From assembly GCA_947396885.1 (NCBI GenBank), contig OX377206.1, positions 14,135,466 to 14,199,465 on the forward strand: DNA of 64,000 bases. Direction: 5' to 3'. Within the stretch, counting starts at the first letter, position 1. Every line of letters starts with the position of its first letter. Origin of the DNA: Heligmosomoides polygyrus polygyrus. Its lineage: Eukaryota > Nematoda > Chromadorea > Rhabditida > Heligmosomidae. The position numbers were made by a program, and so were the translations under genes. Positions 12,085 through 20,554 of the stretch are shown here, one piece after another. Under the pieces are notes generated by a model, which ran no database searches, was not told where the DNA came from, and saw nothing but the letters and a program-made list of their open reading frames with translations.

Positions 12085-12133
12085 AAACCTTCGCGACCCT
12101 ACTGCGCTGTACGCAGTAGGGTCGCGAAGGTTT
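12085..12133. repeat. Perfect 22-bp stem hairpin
   Basis: The left arm (12085-12106) and right arm (12112-12133) are perfect reverse complements around the loop CTGTA. The stem core is TTCGCGACCCTACTGCG. It resembles a rho-independent terminator in shape, but this is eukaryotic DNA without a U-tract. Confidence 0.9.
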
Positions 12134-12435
12134 GAATCCATTTTGGCTCCATTTTGAATCCATTTTGGCTGCTTTTTGCTCAGGGGTGATTAAACTTTGC
12201 GGCGTGCCACTGTTTCTTTTTGGCGTGTTAGTTGGCTCTTTTTATGAGGTCGCCCAACTACCAGCGCGCCCAACATTCTTGTTTTGTGAAACCATAACGG
12301 CATCAAGTGATGACTAATGAGTTTCTACAATGCAGCTGCCAGTAGGGGTAGCATGCTGACCTGGTTTCGCGTCTCATTCGTACGATCTCGTCGTCATATT
12401 TATTTCAGTCTTTTTCCAAGTTAGAGCCGGAGGGG

Positions 12436-12899
12436 GGAGCTTTCCTACAGAGCTTACTTTCGAAAGGAGCCGCCCTCTTGTACTGAGTACATGATGATGA
12501 CCCATCGAACCTATTTGCAAATATGAATGTGTTCTATCGTGTGGGGGGGGGGGTACGGACTTCTGGGGCCGTATGCTTGTCTACCCTGAGCCTCCCCCGA
12601 TGGGGGATGGGGTGCCCCGGCGCGTCTCTCTGGTATGCTCGTCTCTCGTCTCTCCCAGAAAACGAACTGTATTGGCCGTGTTTGGGAGGTAGACCTGCTG
12701 AACGTGAGCCAGCAATGCATGAATGTGGATTCCTTGTTTTAATTGACCGTCTCTTCGTGTTGTGCTATGTTCTACACATTCCGAACCATAAAATCGAACT
12801 GACTTTTCGTGAGCTCGATGCACTGCCGATAGTTAAAGCGCCGCAACGACAAATTACGGTAGCGGCTTCTTTGGAAAGTAGGCTCTGTAGGAAAGCTCC
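12436..12899. mobile_element. TIR element with 37-bp imperfect ends
   Basis: GGAGCTTTCCTACAGAGCTT at the left matches the reverse complement of the right end (12862-12899) with about three mismatches over 37 bp. A second short element (12561-12657) is nested inside. The long plus-strand frame crossing it (12523-13104) runs through both elements and is not a credible gene. Confidence 0.65.
12561..12657. mobile_element. Nested MITE of the GGGCCGTATGCT family
   Basis: TTCTGGGGCCGTATGCTTGT followed by CCCCCGATGGGGGATGGGG. It is closely related to the 112-bp insertion at 29120-29231 in U3, which has an empty site in U1/U2. It ends with the complementary CCCAGAA. Confidence 0.65.
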
Positions 12900-13766
12900 G
12901 AAGGAGGGGCAGAAGTTCATGCTTGTCCTCGATGGAACCGAGAACCGTTTTTTGCGTTCTCATATTCGGAATGATCTCGGTTTTTCCGAAAAAATGTTCT
13001 GTTTCATGTGGAAGCCGCACGAAATGTTCTATTCCCGCCATTATGCCCACTACCCTAGAAGGCGATTTTTCGGAAGAGGTAGGCATGAGAGAATCGAACA
13101 CTGATCCACTATCTAAATATGTTCGTTCCGTTTCTATCGTTTGTTTCGTTCGTTTCGTTCGCCTCGTTCGCTATTATTTGCCAAAGCTGAGCAACTTTGA
13201 AACTACGAAAGCAAAAACAAAAACTAAGCAAAACGTGACAAATGCAGAAACAGCTAGGAACAAAAACAACTAACCACAGTACAGACGTGTTAATTTTGAT
13301 TGGTACTATGTTCTACTATTTCTTAGGGTTCTTATGTATATATTTATGAAATCTTCGGAATTTCACGATTCTGAAGAAACATCTTTACGTTTTTCTACCA
13401 TTTTTACGTCAATCTGGACAATTTCGAAATTGATTTGAACAATTTTCAAATAAAAACGAAATTTTCGAGTCTAATTCACGCCCTAAGCTCTCTCTACTAT
13501 TTACTCACTTTGGTACTTTGATGGTCCTTCTGATGATGTGAACATTCGCTTTCTCTCTGTAGATTGGGATTGAATTGCTTTTCCAAAGAAAATTTTTAAG
13601 TTTTCCCAAATTTTCCTTGAACAAGTATTCTAACCATCTTGGAGAGACTGTACCTTAACCGGCAAGAAGCTTGTTCGGATTTGGAAGACGTTCACTTTGA
13701 TTTCAATGGCCACAGGCTTTTTCAGAAGAGTTTAGAATTTGACATGGAAATGTTACATATGTATTA

Positions 13767-14648
13767 GGGTGTCCCACACAGAATGTCGCTTCAGTCCGAA
13801 AAGTTAAGTTCGTACAAAGTAATTAAAACCAAACTTAGTTCGGTCATATACACTCCACAATTATCAACACCCCCAACGTACACGCAAAGATTGGATCCTG
13901 TCTTTAAAGAAATGAGCTGGCCGCGAATCGAGGAAGCTGCTCACCCAAATCCCGACTTCTTCGTAGTCAGGGAACATTTTCCCACCCAAGGCGTGCTGCA
14001 TTGAGTGGAATATGTGGCAGTCGGATGGGGTAATGTCAGGGCTGTATGTAGATGGGGCAAAGCCACATTTCTCGATTTTCTACTGCACGACTTTTGCGGC
14101 ATGAGGCCTCGCATGGGCATGCAGCAAGGTGGTAGTGGATGTGTCAACTCGATTTGGATTCAGATTTGGAGCACGATTTGGAATAGGATTTGGAGCAGAC
14201 AAGCTCTACTGCAAGCTCCCAAATCGATCTTGTCGGATCATCTTCAACGGCAGCCCGTGAAAGTTCGCACTTGGCTTCCATGCTGTTCCTGTTCAAGACT
14301 TTCGTCGACGGTGGCAAAACGTTGACGTTTTCAAAAGACAATGCGACCACCGCTCGCATTGTCTTTTGAAAACGACATCTTCGTCAAATGCAGTTACCAA
14401 CTAACGATGCGATTCCGCAGCGGATTTCTTCAATTTGAAGTCGCAGAGCAGGCGCGCGCATAATCATTTTCTGGTCCATTGTAGTTAAAAGGCTATAATT
14501 TTAGAAACAGATGGGGAAATGATGTAGGAAAATAGTAAATATAGAAGATGAAATGTCGCGAAAAATTAACCCTAAGTGAGCTCACAACCGAAGCGAATAG
14601 CTGTGAAAGGAAGGCCACAATGTACGCGACATTCTGTGTGGGACAACC
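13767..14648 (-). pseudogene. Degenerate mariner transposon with TIRs and TA duplication
   Basis: Inverted ends GGGTGTCCCACACAGAATG and, reverse-complemented, GGTTGTCCCACACAGAATG are flanked by TA on both sides (13765-13766 and 14649-14650). Minus-strand reading gives mariner blocks in order: CDFKLKKSAAESHR (N-terminal helix-turn-helix), DDPTRSIWELAVELV, then HAHARPHAAKVVQ and YSPDITPSDCHIFHS, MQHALGGKMF and RIQSLRVRWGC near the C-terminus. The middle of the transposase is missing (882 bp in place of about 1.3 kb), frames shift between blocks, and the family's second catalytic Asp (HDNARPH) is Ala here. It is certainly inactive. An inverted repeat at 14323-14375 lies within it. It sits inside the 11.1 kb block as a later insertion. 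Confidence 0.92.
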
Positions 14649-14650
14649 TA

Positions 14651-15560
14651 ATGTCATGTAGTCTGGTTGTTCTCCCTTTCTTCACGATTTTGATGCAACC
14701 TCTGGCTCCATATCGAGAGGAAACCCTTCAGCTGGCATGATCAACTTGGGCAAGTGTTGAGAGTTGTGATCTCTTTGGGGCAGGTATGGAGAGCATTGAA
14801 AAAGATTGAGTTAAACTATTGAAAAGTTGTTCTCCAAGGATCTTGCTAACATTAGAATTCTTCCGTCTTTGTCCATGTGGGCTGAAATGACGGCTTCCCG
14901 ATCATTGAGACCACCCATAATTGACATCACCGCGTATATCGTGACCAAATGAAAATGTTAGATTAACATATTTACTACGACTCTTTTTGGAAATTCTCGT
15001 ACCCTAACACCGTAAACTAAGTGTCTGAAATATCTCAAACAATTTACCAATCTAGTGGTCATAGGTTTTTTATTAAATTATTAAAGAAATCAAAAATAGT
15101 GATTTTCTGATATATCGCAAATTGTCCAGTTTGATGTGAATTCGGTATACATGTTATCGAGCGGACAAAAATGTTCAGACGTGATTATGCTCACTACTAA
15201 ATCATAAAACAAAACTGAACACACCAGCCAAAAACTAGGATCACTACAAAATAAAGTAAAATGGAAGCAAGCATAGCAACATTCAACAAAATCAAGTATT
15301 TTAGAAAAGAATGAGGACAGTTTTACGGAGCAGGTCAGCAGCATCACCGAAGCTAAGAAAAACGAAAACGCTCAAGGAGGGGGCAACATCATCAATACCG
15401 ACCAACACTATGGGGAAAGTCATCTTGATTCTGAGCAATCCTGCCGATACCGCAGCTTTAGCTCGGTGAAGTTGACAAGAGCAACATGGATGGCGAATAC
15501 CTATTGGCAAAGGCGTGAGCTGAAGATCATCAAGACGTGTGCAAACTCGAGTTGCAAGTG
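14651..15560. other. AT-rich interval upstream of the nine-exon gene
   Basis: No gene recognised. Several short frames at 15301-15666 on both strands are open; the plus-strand frame at 15316-15471 (beginning MRTVLRSRSAASPKL) could be an upstream exon, but no in-phase donor links it to the gene at 15642. Confidence 0.4.
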
Positions 15561-15641
15561 TGACGCACGATTCAATCTCGTGGACTTCAGGCAGAAGAAA
15601 GAGTACGTGTACAAAGAGATGCGTACCACTTTGCAGCCGAT

Positions 15642-17137
15642 ATGGGTCGATATGGGTCAGCAACATATACAGACCATTGGTTCAGATTTGTCAGCATACA
15701 CCGTGGCAACGCCTTCTTGAGCAATGGTCGAGACTTCAGGGTTTCGGTACTCGGTTCTGAGACATCATCGTCTTCCCAAGGGTCTTCTTCGTCACAAGGA
15801 CAGGAGAACGTGAAGCAACTGTAAATTTCGTTTACTCATGGTGTAGTCAACCTCGTCTCTGGCAGTTCACTTCTGTTGCATTCACCTAGGCGAGTCGAGG
15901 ATCCCCTGATTAGAAAGCTGGTAGAGATGCAGAGGAGAAGCAGGATGACTGACGAGGAAATATTGGTAGTTCTCTCATAAAGCTTTGGTTTCGGTTCCTT
16001 CACAGTAACTGCAGCTGAGCACTTCTCCCTTCAGAATGCGGTTAAGGACGACATCTTTCCCACGGACCTCTTCAGCCTTATCGACGACGTCATTTCTGCA
16101 CAGAATGCTGAGGAGATAGTGCGCCGCTCGAGGCAGTTGAAGTCGGCCATAACAGTTAGTATATTACGACCGAATCATCTCTGGTTAGTGTAGTCGACTT
16201 CTCCGCTCAGATTCGACTCCTGCAAGACCGAGTGAGGTCTACGATCTCTGCTTTGTCGGCGCTGATGAAAAAGATTTACCAGAAAAACAGCGACGAGATG
16301 TCCGAGCGGTCGACAGAATTTGGAGCACTTGATGTGCCTTCCGGAGACTTCACGATCCCATCTTCGTCATACGGCCCTGGTGAGCTTTCGAAGTCCTATA
16401 TGCCCAATTTCCCTTCTTATCTTCTTCTCGACACTTAGCATGTGTCTTTGAAGGAGGTGACCTGTCCGCCCTCTACACTCGGCTCCAGCGCACATCTCGG
16501 GTGCCCTCGTCGACCTCGGAATACGTCAGTTTCTTCAACAAGTTCATCCACCACATCGTGTCGGAGGTTGGTGTTAGATGCCCGTTTGCGTTAGCCTTCT
16601 CAGCTTAAGGTGTATCCCACATAAGCATCTAAACTTTTAGATGTATTCTCGTGACGTGTGGCCCCGACTTACGGCGCGCACCAGAAAAAGAAAAAACCAG
16701 TACGTCGACTTCGAATCCGAACTGGTCATAAGTAAGTAGTGACATTACCCGAACACATGTTTCTACAACCAACTCATCACCTTTTAGATTTCGTGAAGGC
16801 CATGTACGAGAAGGCAAATAAGGAGGTCCGCACGTCCTTCTACTTCGACGTATTCCATATGATAACTGTGGCGCTGTACGTAATAAATTGAATATTCACA
16901 ATCCACATTTCTACACAACAAAAACAGTTGTTTCAGCACCAACTTCCGCCGAAACATGAAAAGTCACGAAGCAGCGGAGCAGTCCACCAGCTATGCCGCC
17001 ATCGACAATGACACAATTCCGTCGCGACCCTCCTCGCAAGCACCGACGGCGGACTGGAAGCGTCGCAGCGGACTGTGAGCTCGGCGGAGAGTGATGCCAG
17101 TATGGCGCTGAGCTTCTTCGACTACAGTCAGGAATGA
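15642..17137 (+). CDS. Nine-exon gene, possible BEN-like domain protein
   Basis: Model: 15642-15820, 15890-15965, 16035-16154, 16211-16379, 16439-16566, 16641-16731, 16788-16875, 16937-17074, 17128-17137; 332 codons plus stop. All eight introns are GT-AG, 53-74 bp, and every phase agrees, which is hard to get by chance. The open frame runs upstream to 15564, so the start is uncertain; 15642 is the first ATG I can use. The product has a Ser/Gln-rich stretch (GSETSSSSQGSSSSQGQ), a charged helical part (DLFSLIDDVISAQNAEEIVR, then RSTISALSALMKKIY), and a C-terminal region with FIHHIVSEMYSRDVW, RTRKRKNQYVDFESELV and VALTNFRRNMK. The spacing of that last region resembles a BEN DNA-binding domain, but I am not sure. 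If the last intron is not used, a TGA ends the protein at 17078. AATAAA follows at 17262. It lies inside the 11.1 kb TIR block. Confidence 0.7.
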
Positions 17138-17261
17138 ACCCGCACCACAACCTCTACATTGCCACTTCTTGGTTTCGCGATATCATGTTCGATCTCCTGT
17201 TGTGCATTATATGCACTTCAAAACGCGTTCTTATACTGCTATGTGGAGTAGTTTATGTGAC

Positions 17262-17267
17262 AATAAA
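17262..17267 (+). other. Polyadenylation signal AATAAA
   Basis: Canonical hexamer 125 bp after the last stop codon of the nine-exon gene and before the large palindrome. Confidence 0.5.
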
Positions 17268-17388
17268 CTTTATGGAAGTCACGCGCATCTCAAAAAATAT
17301 TCAGAAACGACAACACATTTAATTTCAATGTCGCAAGTAACAACACATATCAACCGGGACATAAATTGTAAAACGAATAAAAATACAA

Positions 17389-17730
17389 ACATACGCAAAA
17401 GCTAGCGTGGCATGCAACTAGGTGTGATATCTATGTGTGACTAGGCCCGTGCTCCCAGTCTACTCGTGAGGCGCAATATACTTCACGTTGGATTGTCGTA
17501 GGGAGCCCGCTTGCCGTTAAGTACTGCTAGCAGGTGGTTTGAAGCTGGGGGCTCCAGCAGCGCTGAGCCCCCAGCTTCAAACCACCTGCTAGCAGTACTT
17601 AACGGCAAGCGGGCTCCCTACGACAATCCAACGTGAAGTATATTGCGCCTCACGAGTAGACTGGGAGCACGGGCCTAGTCACACATAGATATCACACCTA
17701 GTTGCATGCCACGTTAGCTTTTGCGTATGT
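17389..17730. repeat. 342-bp near-perfect palindrome
   Basis: The 166-bp arms (17389-17554 and 17565-17730) match with about one mismatch around the 10-nt spacer CAGCAGCGCT. Each arm is non-repetitive, mixed sequence. Such arms are unstable in cloning and would form a long double-stranded RNA if transcribed. It lies about 325 bp inside the right TIR of the 11.1 kb block. Confidence 0.95.
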
Positions 17731-17739
17731 TGCTTGCTA

Positions 17740-18054
17740 GTTACAAAACGGAGTAAGATACTTGCGACATTGAAAATTAAGTAAGCTACATGCGAGCTTA
17801 TAGTAAGTTACATGTATGTTGCATGTAAGAAAGCGAACCTTAGGGGACCCCGGGGGAATTTCCCCCTGGGGGCCCAGATTTCTAAGTTAGTTACATGCGA
17901 CCTTAGTTTAAGCTACTTCCACCTTACATGTAAGGTTATACAACTAGGGCCCCCGGGGGCCCTAGTTTTGCTTTCTTACATGCAAGGTGCCTGTAAGTTA
18001 CCTAAACCTTGCGCTTTTCTGGCGTGAGGCAATCATTTACTCGCGCTAATCGAG
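17740..18054. repeat. Right subterminal motif cluster with nested inverted repeat
   Basis: Repeated AAGTTAC, TTACATG and ATACTTGCG motifs mirror the left subterminal zone. An inverted repeat, TTGCATGTAAGAAAGC (17819-17834) with GCTTTCTTACATGCAA (17970-17985), encloses two G/C palindromes around 17838-17880 and 17944-17966. Confidence 0.7.
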
Positions 18055-18081
18055 CAAGTAACTTGTCTCCAGTTTTCTGAG
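18055..18081 (-). repeat. Right 27-bp TIR of the 11.1 kb block
   Basis: Exact reverse complement of 6943-6969. Outside it begins the single-copy promoter-side DNA of the hnRNP-L-like gene. Confidence 0.85.
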
Positions 18082-18471
18082 GACTGAAGACATGGAAAGG
18101 ATGGAAGCACGACAGTTATCAGACTTATCACTTGCCCAAGGTTGCGGTGCTCCAACGCGAATTTCGCGCTCCGTGGACAGGCTCATCATGCGACCTTTAA
18201 ATTTTCAAGTTGCGCCTCGGCTTTGGCTTCGTTTGTTTCTGTAGATATAATGTCATTGCTTGGCGATGTTTTGTCTCTGTGGGCGTGCATTTTTCCTTGC
18301 TGAACCATTCGCTCAATGCTTCTATACACTAGCGGTTCCGATTCCGGAAGGCATTTTGCCTTTCGTACGATGCAATGTTGTTGTATTTTCTACGTGTATT
18401 TGATTGGTTCTTGCATTCCAACCGTTCTAGCGACTAGTTGTTCTTGAAATCTCTCAAAATTTAGTTTTTAG
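18082..18471 (+). promoter_or_regulatory. Upstream region and trans-splice-type acceptor of the hnRNP-L-like gene
   Basis: About 390 bp of single-copy sequence separate the right TIR from the gene. It ends in a T-rich acceptor (TTTAGTTTTTAG, AG at 18470-18471) only 7 bases before the ATG. In nematodes such a site so close to the start codon usually receives a spliced leader. Promoter elements cannot be pinned down. Confidence 0.4.
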
Positions 18472-18478
18472 GTACCAG

Positions 18479-18694
18479 ATGGCCACGATAAATCAGTCAA
18501 TAAAACGAGATAAGTGAGCGGGCTTTGGTTTGCTTGCACCAGTTTTATGTTCGTGTTTTTATTGTGTTTGCTTTACATCTAATCCTTTTTCTTTAAGCGC
18601 TCCACCGATGAAACGATTTCGACGCGATGAACTCGCCGACCCCACTAATCCCGAGCCGTCTTTGGTTGTGCACGTGCGCAACCTCAATCCAAAG
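18479..18694 (+). CDS. hnRNP L-type RNA-binding protein, 5' coding exons (partial)
   Basis: Exon 1 is 18479-18513 (MATINQSIKRD, phase 2) and exon 2 is 18598-18694, joined in frame through a GTGAGC donor and a TTTCTTTAAG acceptor. The second exon ends PSLVVHVRNLNPK and is cut by GTACAC. That string is the first beta strand (RNP2 region) of the first RRM in the hnRNP L / PTB family, where PS.VVH(V/I)R.L precedes V(T/V)EADL. A basic patch (MKRFRRDEL) precedes it, as is common in these proteins. The remaining RRM exons are not found in the window up to 64 kb; they may be in the 19000-19199 gap, beyond long repeat-filled introns, or lost. The family regulates splicing in the nucleus. A member of the PTB branch cannot be excluded. 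Confidence 0.68.
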
Positions 18695-18829
18695 GTACAC
18701 ACCCTCATTTGAGATGCTTCGCAGCAGCTCTTTGCGAATGAAATGTCGATGAAATCAGGGATCAGTGGCTGGTGCACTAGATGGCGAGAGATTTTCAATA
18801 ATTTCAATTTTCAATTAAGATTTTTCAGC

Positions 18830-18999
18830 GCAAATTGGGTCGGGCGGGGGGGGTCACCATGTAGGAGAGCCCTACAAAACGGGTTGTGTTGTACGAAACC
18901 GGGTTTTATTTGCAGCACCGGTGTCTTCTACCCCTACAGTCAACTAAAGTAGGCCATTTCTGATGTAACTGGACATACACTTGCCTTCTTACCAAGGCG
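18830..18999 (+). repeat. Repeat family R3, copy 1
   Basis: GGGTCACCATGTAGGA ... TTTGCAG ... CTACCC ... TAGGCCATTTCTGAT ... CTGGACATACAC recurs at 25005-25160 (A) and 42950-43105 (B). The copy runs into the sequence gap and lies in the presumed intron of the hnRNP-L-like gene. Confidence 0.8.
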
Positions 19000-19199
19000 N
19001 NNNNNNNNNNNNNNNNNNNNNNNNNNNNNNNNNNNNNNNNNNNNNNNNNNNNNNNNNNNNNNNNNNNNNNNNNNNNNNNNNNNNNNNNNNNNNNNNNNNN
19101 NNNNNNNNNNNNNNNNNNNNNNNNNNNNNNNNNNNNNNNNNNNNNNNNNNNNNNNNNNNNNNNNNNNNNNNNNNNNNNNNNNNNNNNNNNNNNNNNNNN
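19000..19199. other. Sequence gap (200 N)
   Basis: Exactly 200 unknown bases, most likely a scaffold join of unknown real length. Confidence 1.
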
Positions 19200-19299
19200 G
19201 AACATATGTTTAGCGTAGTAGGTAAAACTTCGTGAGTGTCCAGATCTCCATTCCCTTCCTAGGTTACGAAAGGTACGGGCGACTAAGGTAATGGTCACC

Positions 19300-19430
19300 G
19301 AAAACGGATGTCAGATTCGTGATCAGCACCCTAAATAACCCCACCCCGGGAGAAGTTTGGTCGAAAAAACCTTTTCGACCTCTGGAGTCCTGAAAGTGCA
19401 ATAGTGCCATTATTTTGCAACACCTTCTTT
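19300..19430. repeat. Repeat family R2, copy at 19.3 kb
   Basis: Shares TTCGTGATCAGCACCC...AACCCC..GAAGTTTGG.CGAAAA...TTTCGACCTCT with 20425-20550. Related TGATCAGCGCC-type motifs recur at 45376-45740, and inverted at 63690-63740. Confidence 0.7.
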
Positions 19431-19499
19431 GTTTCGTTAGTTGAGGAGCCAAAACAAGGAGGACATAGCAAAATGATTCATCTCGGTGGTGAATCTCCC

Positions 19500-19716
19500 A
19501 CTCCACATCGAGTCTGCCGCAGCTGATCGCGCCGCGCCGCGTCATTCCCTTCAGCGGCGCGATTCGCCGAATACCGTAACCCGAAATTCCGTCAAATGTG
19601 GTGTTTTGAGGCGGCGGAGTATGAATGCGATGCGGCGCCGCCGGGCGGCGCGAAAAATCGATAGCTATGTCAGCTATCACGCCGCGCCGCGCGGTGGCGC
19701 GAGTATAAAAGGCGCC
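19500..19716. other. GC-rich sequence with one element-like terminus
   Basis: It ends in GCGCGAGTATAAAAGGCGCC immediately before TAA, which looks like the right end of another TWA-flanked element; I could not find the left partner. CG-rich palindromic stretches (GCGCCGCGCCGC) occur throughout. Confidence 0.4.
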
Positions 19717-19719
19717 TAA

Positions 19720-20122
19720 AGCCCCTTTCATACTCTTCCGAGGGGCGGCGGCGGCGGCCGCCGCCGCTTCAGCGGCAGGTGGAGGGGCGGTGTCCGTTCT
19801 CGCCGCCTAGGGGTGGCGGCGGCCGCCGCCAGCGCTAATTGCGTTTGGCGCGCGCGTACGCGCAGCGGTCTCGTCTGTGCCGCCGCTCTCGCTGCCCCTC
19901 GTGGCCGCCGCCCGAAATGGCCCCAGCCATCTCGGGCAGCGGCCCCGGCGGCGGCGCCGCCAGGGGCGTGGCGGGGCGTGGCCGCGGCGACGTCGCCGCT
20001 GCCAGTATGAAAACCCCTCCACCGCCGTGGCCGCCGCTCGGGCACGTCATCGCCGCCGCCTTCCTATGCTAAACCATTGGGCCGCCGCCGCCGCCGCCGC
20101 CGCCACGAGTATGAAAGGGGCT
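19720..20122. mobile_element. GC-rich 403-bp MITE with TAA duplication
   Basis: The ends AGCCCCTTTCATACTC and GAGTATGAAAGGGGCT are perfect inverted repeats flanked by TAA (19717-19719 and 20123-20125). The interior is dominated by GCC/GGC runs that fold on themselves, so every frame is open and spuriously Arg/Ala/Pro-rich. Non-coding. Confidence 0.85.
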
Positions 20123-20125
20123 TAA

Positions 20126-20554
20126 GGAATGCTTCAGGACGGATTGCTGGTGGTAGCCTAAATATCTTCCTGGTGGCGGTTGTGGAACAGTACCTGGAGG
20201 GCAATGATGCTTAGATTGCTATCTCTCGATTAAGCCTTTGCCTATCGAAGAGTTTCCCGCAAAAATGGTTTCCCGCTGATTTTTCAGACGATCGCTGCGG
20301 GGCCGCTTGCATGCTGTGCTCACCCGTAGCACCACAGATAACCCCATAGCCGCAGTTTGGGAGAAATAGGTGATCATGACCTTGGCAGCCTTAGTCACCC
20401 GTACCTACCGTAACCTACCGTACTCCAGCGTAAAACGAAGGACGGATGACACTTTCGTGATCAGCACCCCACACAACCCCCTTAGACGAAGTTTGGACGA
20501 AAATAGTTTTTCGACCTCTCCTCCACCCGTGGAGTTGTGAAAGTACAATAGTGC
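20126..20554. other. Interval with an R2 copy, no gene
   Basis: Contains the second R2 copy (20425-20550). The GCTTCAGG..GG.TTGCTGGTGGTAGCCT.AATAT stretch near 20133 is also seen at 63770-63810. Confidence 0.55.

Larger units (their letters stand above)
6943..18081. mobile_element. 11.1 kb TIR-bounded block, putative large DNA transposon
   Basis: The block is bounded by a 27-bp perfect inverted repeat (6943-6969 and 18055-18081) whose outer 20 bases are CTCAGAAAACTGGAGACAAG. Comparison with U2 shows U1 homology ending at 6942, exactly at the first base of the left TIR. Both ends are followed by many degenerate GTAAGTTA/TAACTTAC motifs. Inside lie tandem hairpin units, fold-backs, a dead mariner, a nine-exon gene and a 342-bp palindrome. 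No transposase, integrase or helicase frame was recognised. No target-site duplication is visible: the right flank does not continue the U2 sequence (GGAGTGTC...), so a deletion, rearrangement or assembly join at one end is possible. Confidence 0.5.

Noticed and set aside
12085..12133. Terminator-like perfect hairpin
   Set aside because: No adjacent gene and no T-tract; one of a cluster of unrelated fold-backs in eukaryotic DNA.
12523..13104. 193-codon plus-strand frame, the longest in the window
   Set aside because: It runs through two nested inverted-repeat elements and a G-run, and has no domain; its length is a composition effect.
15301..15666. 121-codon minus-strand frame upstream of the nine-exon gene
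   Set aside because: It overlaps the well-supported plus-strand gene's first exon and has no domain.
19728..20125. Overlapping Arg/Ala/Pro-rich frames on both strands
   Set aside because: They lie wholly inside the GC-rich 403-bp MITE, where GCC/GGC runs remove stop codons in all frames.
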